NCBI GenBank assembly: GCA_012064385.1
Contig: QRDG01002530.1
Location: 1 to 64,000, forward strand
Length of the DNA stretch: 64,000 nucleotides
From: Puccinellia tenuiflora
Lineage: Eukaryota > Streptophyta > Magnoliopsida > Poales > Poaceae
Reading direction: 5' to 3'
Positions within the stretch are counted from its first letter, which is position 1. Every line of letters starts with the position of its first letter. The notes below the pieces were generated by a model. That model saw nothing but the letters and a program-made list of their open reading frames with translations. It searched no databases and was not told where the DNA came from. A program made the translations under genes and the position numbers. Below are positions 57,708-64,000 of the stretch, one piece after another.

Positions 57708-58352
57708 GTGTTATTTTATGGTTATCCAAATCCGGTTCTATAAGTGAGAAGGCTAACGACGGAGCGAAGCGAGGCTGAGTACATGGCTATTGCTGAAGTA
57801 TGCAAAGAATATGTTTGGTTGAAAGGTCTGTTTGCTGAGCTTTGTGAAGATGATACTTGCATTAACCTGTTTTGTGACAGTCAAAGTGCCATTTACCTTA
57901 CTAAGGATAAGATGTTTCATGAGAGAACAAAGCACATTGATGTCAAATACCATTATGTGCGTGATGTTGTTGCACAAGGTAAGCTGAAGGTATGCAAGAT
58001 AAGTACTCATGATAATCCTGCTGATATGATGACAAAGCCAGTTCTTGTTGCTAAGTTTGAGCTTTGCTCGAGCTTAGTTGGTATAACTGTTTAGCCCAAG
58101 AGGATAGTTGGCGCCGAAAGTGTTTTCTTTGATGTTTCAGGGGTGAATGATTGTTGATGCTACAAGATGGAATTTGTCTTAAGGTGGAGTGTTATTTTAT
58201 GGTGATCCAAATCCGGTGTTTGAGATGAAGGATCTTGGTCCTGCTAAGAAAATTCTAGGTATGGAAATTTCAAGAGTCAAAAAATCTAGATTGCGATTAC
58301 TTAGTAAGGAGAATTACATTAAGAAAGTTGAAAGAGCATGGTTGCCCCCATG
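57708..58352 (+). mobile_element. Rearranged Ty1-copia fragment
   Basis: TGTTATTTTATGGT(T/G)ATCC occurs at 57708 and 58189, each time followed by pol sequence. The first is followed by RNase H (57765-58094), the second by an internal RT segment (about 58220-58342). In an intact copia element RT precedes RNase H, so the order is reversed. AAGGTGGAG before the second copy resembles a polypurine tract. A mosaic made by template switching or recombination is likely. Confidence 0.7.
57744..58094 (+). pseudogene. Copia RNase H fragment
   Basis: SEAEYMAIAEVCKEYVWLK, LFCDSQSAIYLTKD, HERTKHIDVKYHYVRD and NPADMMTKPV form the C-terminal RNase H of a copia polyprotein. The first 3-4 residues come from other sequence. 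Ends at the TAG at 58092-58094. Confidence 0.85.
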
Positions 58353-58428
58353 TGTTGTTTTGGTAATTAATGACAATCTCTATGGACTAATGTGTGCTTT
58401 GAGTTATATTTGTAGTGTTGGTCCATAA
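58189..58428 (+). pseudogene. Copia RT fragment
   Basis: FEMKDLGPAKKILGMEISR and LSKENYIKKV are the segment just after the catalytic region of copia RT. The frame then runs into the LTR of the next element, so the C-terminal residues are unrelated. Confidence 0.8.
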
Positions 58429-58465
58429 GGAATGCTTGAACTCCATATGTTGGAGTCAAGGCTAA

Positions 58466-58619
58466 AAGAAGAAGATTATATGTTGATCAAGGCTAAGTGC
58501 AAGTTGATCAACATACAAGATAAGCGCATCTGAAGGTATGCGAAGAAGAAGATTATATGTTGATCAAGGCTAAGTGCAAGTTGATCAACATACAAGATAA
58601 GGGCATGTGAAGATATGCG
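58466..58619 (+). repeat. 77-bp tandem duplication in the LTR
   Basis: GATTATATGTTGATCAAGG starts at 58474 and again at 58551; the two copies differ at a few bases. Confidence 0.88.
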
Positions 58620-59357
58620 AAAGAGTGTCTCTCCCATATTAGTGTATGGGGATGCAATATGCGAGTCTTCACCGAGCGGAGCACAATCAAGAAAGGTGAT
58701 CCACTTGAGAGTAGATCAAGATCGTCATCATCTAGCTCAAGTGGAATGCGCAAGGAAAAGTTATGATCTTGATAGGGTTTCTATTTTACCGGTCTTGTGG
58801 TGTAGTTGGGAGACCGGGTTTTAGGATAGGTAACCGTACTATCAAGAGGGGCTCTCAAGTGACCATTAGCGTATCGTTCGAAGAGAGCTCAAACCTTTGC
58901 ATTGGCATCATCTTTATTGGTTCCTATTTGGCTCTTATCATGGTGTGATATTGGTGCTTATCGTGCTTGTCATGACAAGGCCAAGGTCACCAAAAACGAT
59001 TTTCATATGTGTCTCCTATTGAGTTTTCGGTGTTGGAGATTTTGCCGGTCCATCTATGCGGAAGGTTTCACTCTTCCATTAGTAGCAAAATATCCCTTGC
59101 TTGGTTTCAATATTCTCACTTGTCATTCGGACTTCATTTGCAAATGATATGGTTTTCTGGTTGTCAATAGAAAGGTTTTACCTTTCATCTTTTGTTTACC
59201 ATATCCTATTGAACAATGATGTTTCTATGCAAAATATTGTAGAGCTCGTTGTGACGATTCCAACGAGTCCAAGATTATCGGAAACAGAGTTCGTATCTGG
59301 AAGTTATTGCGTTTTCGGTGTCGAACATTCTTAGACAGAAAATTAGAAGGCATCGAA

Positions 59358-59545
59358 GCAGGCTGGCCGGCCCCCTGGCCGGCCCAGGCCGGGCGGCTCT
59401 GGGGGGTGGCCGGCCCCCTGGCCGGCCCAGGCCGGGCTCCAGGCCGGGAGGCTCTAGGGGGTGGCCGGCCCCCTGGCCGGCCCCCTGGTTGTCCCTGCGT
59501 GCAGGTCTTGACCGGCCCCCCGGCCGGCCTAGGCCGGCCACCAGG
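59358..59545 (+). repeat. GGCCGGCC-rich minisatellite in the LTR
   Basis: Repeats of GGTGGCCGGCCCCCTGGCC and GGCCCAGGCCGGGC in imperfect tandem form the most GC-rich 190 bases of the window. Confidence 0.85.
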
Positions 59546-60738
59546 GCGGCCACCCTGCAGTCTCCAATGGCTCCATTTTGGAGCCTCCTATTTAAGGGAT
59601 TTCTTCCCCAAATAAACTCTAACCTTTTTGCCAACCTCTTGAGCTATTTTCTCCCCTCCATTGTTGACCTTCTCAAGCTTGGCTTTCTCTCAATCCCTCC
59701 AATAGTTCTTGCTAGTTTTTGAGGAAAAAGAGAGAGGAGATCTAGATCCTTGTTTCCACCGTTTGATTTCTCCTCTAAGTGAGGGGAAATCTTTGGATCT
59801 AGATCTTTGGAGTTTCTTGGTGTTTCTCCTTTGTTCTTCCTCTCAAATCCCTCCCAATCATTAGTTGCTTTGGTTGGATTCGGGTTGGAAGAACTTGACC
59901 ACTTAGTGTGTTCTTGCCTTTGCATCGGTTGCATCGGTTTGAGTCCTCTATGGGGATTCGTTGAGTGAAGTTGAGAAGCTTATTACTCTTGGGTGCTTTG
60001 GTGCCCTAGAGCTTGTTCCTCTAGGGCACGTTGGTACCCTAGACGGTTGTTGATATCTCGGAGTCTTGGTGGCTCACGGGATTTGTTGGGAGCCTCCAAT
60101 TAGGTTGTGGAGTGTGGCTCAACCTTGTTGGTCTCGAAGCTTTGGTAGCTACGAAGACATTGCCGGGAGCCACCAATTGAGTTGTGGTGTGTGCCCCGGC
60201 CTTGAAGCATCAAGTCTTGGCGGCTCGGTGCATTTGGTGAAGACCCTCCAACTTGTGGAGTGTGCTTCATCCTTGTAAAGGTTCTAGTTGTCAACCTCAA
60301 CGACAACATAGTGACAAGTGCCTCGCCACATTGGTGGTAAGATATAACGGAGATACGGTGTGCCATATCAAGGCTACTCGGTGTTTCACATTGGTGAACA
60401 CCGCGCCGCTCCAATGGAGATTAGCTTCCATTGGGAGTGAACTTCGGGATAAATCATCGTCTCCAAGTGCCTCGGTATTCCTATACCCGAGCTTCTTACT
60501 TATGCTACTTACTTTGTGATAGCCATTGAGCTTGAAGTTATATATCTTGATATCACCTAGTCAATTATATTGCTTAGCATAAGTTGTTGGTGCACATAGG
60601 TAAACCTAGCTAGTTTAGGTTTTGGCTTGATAAATTAAACGTTAGTTTTATTCCGCATTTATTCAAGCCTTAACCGTAATAATTTTAAATCGCCTATTCA
60701 CCCCCCCCCCCTCTAGGCGACATCCGTGTCCTTTCAAT

Positions 60739-60750
60739 TGGTATTAGAGC
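60739..60750 (+). other. Primer-binding site (tRNA-Met type)
   Basis: TGGTATTAGAGC differs at one base from TGGTATCAGAGC, the complement of the plant initiator tRNA-Met 3' end. Confidence 0.85.
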
Positions 60751-60801
60751 GGGTTCTCTCTTTATAAGGCTTCACGGCCTAGAGAGTAAAGATGTCGTCT
60801 A

Positions 60802-62940
60802 GTGGTTTTGTGCACAAATGCCTCTTTAATATTCGATGGCACTAATTATGATGATTGGAGAAATCGCATGCTAAATTATTTTAGAGACATTAATCCATAT
60901 ATAGAGAAAATTTTAGATATGGGTTTTTCTCCTCCAAAGGATCCGAAAATATTATCTTTAGAGGATGAGAAAAATTCTTATCTAGATGCTCAAGCTTCTA
61001 AAGTGGTTTTCATGTCTTTGAGAAATGCAGTTGCTTTGTCGATCTTTCCTTATCGGAATGCTCATGAGCTATGGACCAAGCTTCAAGACAATTATGGTGT
61101 GTCCATTGATAGTGAGAATGATTGTTCTCCCTCCACCTCCGGGCGTGATGAGTTCTCAACTTCTTCTACCTCACCTACATGTGGCAAGCCACAGAATAAT
61201 GCAATGGTGAGTAGGGATAAATTTCGCAATAATGATAGTGAGCTACTTATAGATGATATTTCATCTCTATCTTATTGCAATGATTTATCTTTGGACTTAA
61301 ACACATCTAGCACTATAAATGTTTCACATGCTTGTGTTGATAGTCCTTGCTTATCTTCTAAATCGTCAAGTAATGATGATCATGACAATAATAATGATGA
61401 TGAAGAAGATAATGCTTACTTTAGTAAGAAAGGTCTAATGGTTCTTAATGCTCTTTCAAAGAATGAAAATGCTTGTGAGAACCTCCATGAAATCATGAGC
61501 ACCCTTGTTGAGCGAGGGCTTACTATTGAAAATTTGGAAGCTCGTGAAGATGAAAGTCTTAGCCGCGAACATGATTATGCAAACACGATTGCGGATCTTG
61601 AGGAAGCTCTTGAAGAGGAACAAACCACCAAGAAATCTCTTGAGAAGACATTTACTCTAGAGTTATCTAAAGTAAATGAAACCCATGATAGAGCTCTCAA
61701 GGTGGCTAATGATTTTAAAATAAAAAATGATGAGCTTGTTGTTGAAATTGTTAGACTCCTTGAGGCTAATGAGAAATTTGAAAAGGATGTCAATTCCTTG
61801 GAAGATTCTCTTGCACATCTCACTAAGTCCCATGATCAACTCCAAGCTCAATTGCTAAAAGAGCTTCCTACTTGTTCTCCCATCGCTATTAATGTTGATG
61901 CTTGTGCTACTAACTCTATTTCTTGTGAAGCATCCATTTTAAAGGAGAATATTGATCTAAGGGCTCAACTTAAATTGCTAACTAGCAATTATGAGATATT
62001 GGAAGAAAGCCATGAGAAGCTCTCGAGCTCTCATGAAGATCTTCTAGTATCCCATGATAAGCTAAAGTTAGCTCATGAGGCTATCGCTACCAAGGTAATA
62101 TCTAGTGAGCATCATGTGGACAATGGCACAACTTCTACTAAAAATGCTATAATGACATGTGCTAGTCCTTGTAATTCTTCATCTCACACTAGTGGTAAAT
62201 CATATGTTGAATTACATTTTGTGCCTAGTTGCTCTAACAATGAAGCCTCAACTTCCACTAGTACTTGTGTAGCTACTAACCTTGTAGGGAAGACTAAAGA
62301 GCACAAGGCACAAGCCACTTCTTTGAAGAAAGATGTGGAGAAGCGTCATAAAGGGAAGGCCACACTTGACAACATGTTGAGTGTGCAAAAATCCCCCAAT
62401 GACAAGAGTGGACTTGGATTCAACTCCAACATCAAGAACAAGTCCAAGAGTAGCAATAAGAAGGGCCAAGAACAAGTCAATCATTCGGCCAAGATTATTT
62501 GCTTCAAGTGTAAAGTTGAAGGGCACCATGTTAGGGATTGCCCAATGAAGAAGAAGCCTCTTAGTGAGAAGCAACTAGGGAAGCGGCCTATTGTTCAATC
62601 TCATGCTCAACCTCGGGTTTAACAAGGGCCACCTCCCAAGAAGACTCAAGTCATTGCTGCTCAAGTTGAGGAGCCTATTAAGAAGAAAGAAAAGAGTCGA
62701 TATTGCTACTTATGCCGTGGGAAGGGCCACTTGGCTTCTTCATGCACTAATGGTACTCTATCCAACCCCATAATAATTGATGATGTTTATTCTCTTAGGA
62801 AGGATAGGGTTGGCAATGTGTTTGCCAAATATGTGGGGACTCAAAGTGGTGTCAAGAAAAGAACCATTTGGTTTGCCAAGCCTATTGTGACTAACCTCTT
62901 AGGACCCAACTTGGTTGGGGACCAACAAGCTCAAACTTGA
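60802..62940 (+). pseudogene. SIRE/Maximus-like gag with two zinc knuckles, one in-frame stop
   Basis: A 713-codon frame broken once by TAA at 62620-62622, probably a Gln codon mutated to stop. The N-terminal capsid-like part has LIFDGTNYDDWRNRM (UBN2-type gag). A long Glu/Lys/Leu coiled coil covers about residues 235-430. Basic sequence then precedes zinc knuckle 1, CFKCKVEGHHVRDC (about 570-590), and knuckle 2, CYLCRGKGHLASSC, after the stop. An ATG at 60792 in another frame begins MSSSGF, resembling the usual start of this family, so a one-base loss near the start is likely. The product would package element RNA. Confidence 0.8.
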
Positions 62941-64000
62941 TCAATAGGTTGTGATGGAGGATATTGGATACTTGGCTATCTTTGAAGAATTAAGGGATCT
63001 TCTTGATTATTATTTCCACAATCCAAGTCATTTGGATTATATTGTCATATCTCATATCCTATGTTCCTCCTTGTGGTAACTTGTATTTAAATTGTATATA
63101 CATTGAAAGTTGCTTGCTCCCTTGCATGTGTTAGTTTTGTTCCTAGCATGTGCTTGTATATGTTGTGCTTATTACTTATCTTGAGCAATCAAGTTTGTGT
63201 ATGTTAATGTGCGCTCCATATATGTGTAAACTTTGTGTTGAGTCTTTATTGGATCTTGTGTTGATTTCAATTGGCTCTTTTGAGAGATTAATGGACTATC
63301 CCATTTTGGGGGAGTGATATGCTTTGTGCACCTCACAATCCTAAAAATGTGTGTACATGAGGCACACCACCTAGTATTGATATTTCAATATTATCTAGTT
63401 ACTATGTGGTATGTCATGTTCATGAGAAATTCAAATTCTACAATGTCCATTAACTTCTCTTGTTAGTTCTATTTGCCTCTTGCTTAGATAAAATGAATTA
63501 TCACATTATGGGGGAGTAATAAGCTATGTGCATATTACAATCCTACAAAATGTGAACATTTGAGGTTTGCCACTTAGATTTGATATTGTAAATTATCTTA
63601 TTCCTATGTGGCATGTTTGCTCAAACAAGTTCCAATTCTTTTTGGTTACCCTTTGGCTCTTGTTTGTGTGAGTTTGCTTGGTATGGTTTCTCTCTAATAT
63701 GCATTCCTATAAATTATTTGAGAAGCCATTTGTTCCATATTATTCTAACCATGTCCTTGCCGGTTGGTTTGAATAGTTGGAACTACCAACAAACCTTATT
63801 AAAATATGGTGTTTTATTTCTTATCTCTTGCCATATGTTTTATCTTGTGAGGATATTCTTGGATACCTCTATCACCGGGAAAATAATTCCAAATGGTCAT
63901 TGTCCTTGGACAATCCATATTTATGTTTGTGATAGAATATTTTTGATTATCCTTAATTTGGCATTGGCTTTTATTTGCCCCATCTCTTGCCAAAATATTT
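62941..64000 (+). other. Post-gag region with diverged tandem repeats
   Basis: No coding sequence recognised. Two units of about 205 bases (63290-63660) each begin with a purine block (TTTTGGGGGAGTGAT; TTATGGGGGAGTAAT) and continue with GCT(T/A)TGTGCA and a CTATGTGG(T/C)ATGT motif. Confidence 0.65.

Larger units (their letters stand above)
58353..60736 (+). repeat. 5' LTR of the SIRE/Maximus-like element
   Basis: Starts TGTTGTTTTGG and ends CCTTTCA three bases before the primer site. The left border is inferred from the copia junction because the partner LTR is outside the window. It includes a 77-bp tandem duplication (58466-58619) and a GGCCGGCC-rich minisatellite (59358-59545). Confidence 0.65.
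58353..64000 (+). mobile_element. Ty1-copia SIRE/Maximus-like retrotransposon, truncated by the window edge
   Basis: A 2.4-kb LTR, an initiator-Met-type primer site and a very large gag with two zinc knuckles suggest the SIRE/Maximus lineage. No protease or pol appears in the 1.06 kb after gag; non-coding repeats begin instead, so it may be a gag-only derivative. The 3' LTR lies beyond the window. Confidence 0.75.

Noticed and set aside
1..64000. tRNA or rRNA genes
   Set aside because: Only tRNA-complementary primer sites (tRNA-Asp and tRNA-Met types) were seen; no cloverleaf gene was recognised by eye.

Overview
The window is plant nuclear DNA and looks like a large, repeat-rich grass genome of the Triticeae type (wheat/barley/Aegilops group). 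The evidence is nested LTR retrotransposons, CACTA and Mutator-like DNA transposons, a hAT-type MITE, and a spliced receptor-kinase gene with GC-rich, monocot-like exon 1. The species cannot be fixed from sequence alone. Only one host gene is convincing: a cysteine-rich receptor-like kinase (CRK/DUF26-RLK) at 41064-54094. Almost everything else is transposable-element DNA.

Layout, left to right. (1) 1-~3170: decayed Ty1-copia pol and the start of its 3' LTR. (2) ~3170-5122: AT-rich DNA with no gene and a 23-bp G run. (3) 5128-26867: an Athila-like LTR retrotransposon (tRNA-Asp-type primer site, gag and protease, an Athila-type third ORF, no RT or integrase found) with diverged target-site duplications (ACCAT/ACCGT). 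It was hit twice. A 5.8-kb Mutator-like element (6603-12429, exact 9-bp duplication TAAATTTAA) sits in its leader and carries a solo LTR of its own (7009-8522, duplication GCCGC). A pol-less LTR element (15515-22977, duplication GCTTG) sits in its third ORF. (4) 27515-39136: an 11.6-kb CACTA transposon with a decayed TNPD-type transposase, an intact orphan ORF behind a 51-bp tandem array, and a second gene joining a Transposase_24-like region to a Ulp1/C48-like cysteine protease. (5) 39137-41063: CRK upstream region with a 157-bp hAT-type MITE. (6) 41064-54094: the CRK, whose first intron holds an antisense Ty3/gypsy Tat-like element (42709-51686, duplication GGGGG). (7) 54095-57707: gene-free DNA with a minisatellite and an 806-bp non-autonomous CACTA (56013-56818). 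(8) 57708-64000: a rearranged copia fragment, then a copia SIRE/Maximus-like element with a 2.4-kb LTR and a large gag, running off the right edge.

Functional reading. The CRK has seven exons whose junctions are canonical and stay in frame, giving a 661-residue protein with signal peptide, two DUF26 domains, a transmembrane segment and a kinase with its catalytic residues. The retrotransposon enlarged intron 1 to about 10.6 kb without touching an exon. The elements themselves look mostly inactive: stops and frameshifts throughout, and an integrase whose DDE triad has lost two residues. The less familiar signals are two hairpins with apparent compensatory changes shared by two different retroelements, a polypurine-tract-like motif scattered inside the same elements, a palindrome family shared by an LTR and its internal region, and an orphan CACTA ORF with its own TATA box and tandem array. 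All coordinates, splice sites and family assignments come from reading the sequence; no database search was run.
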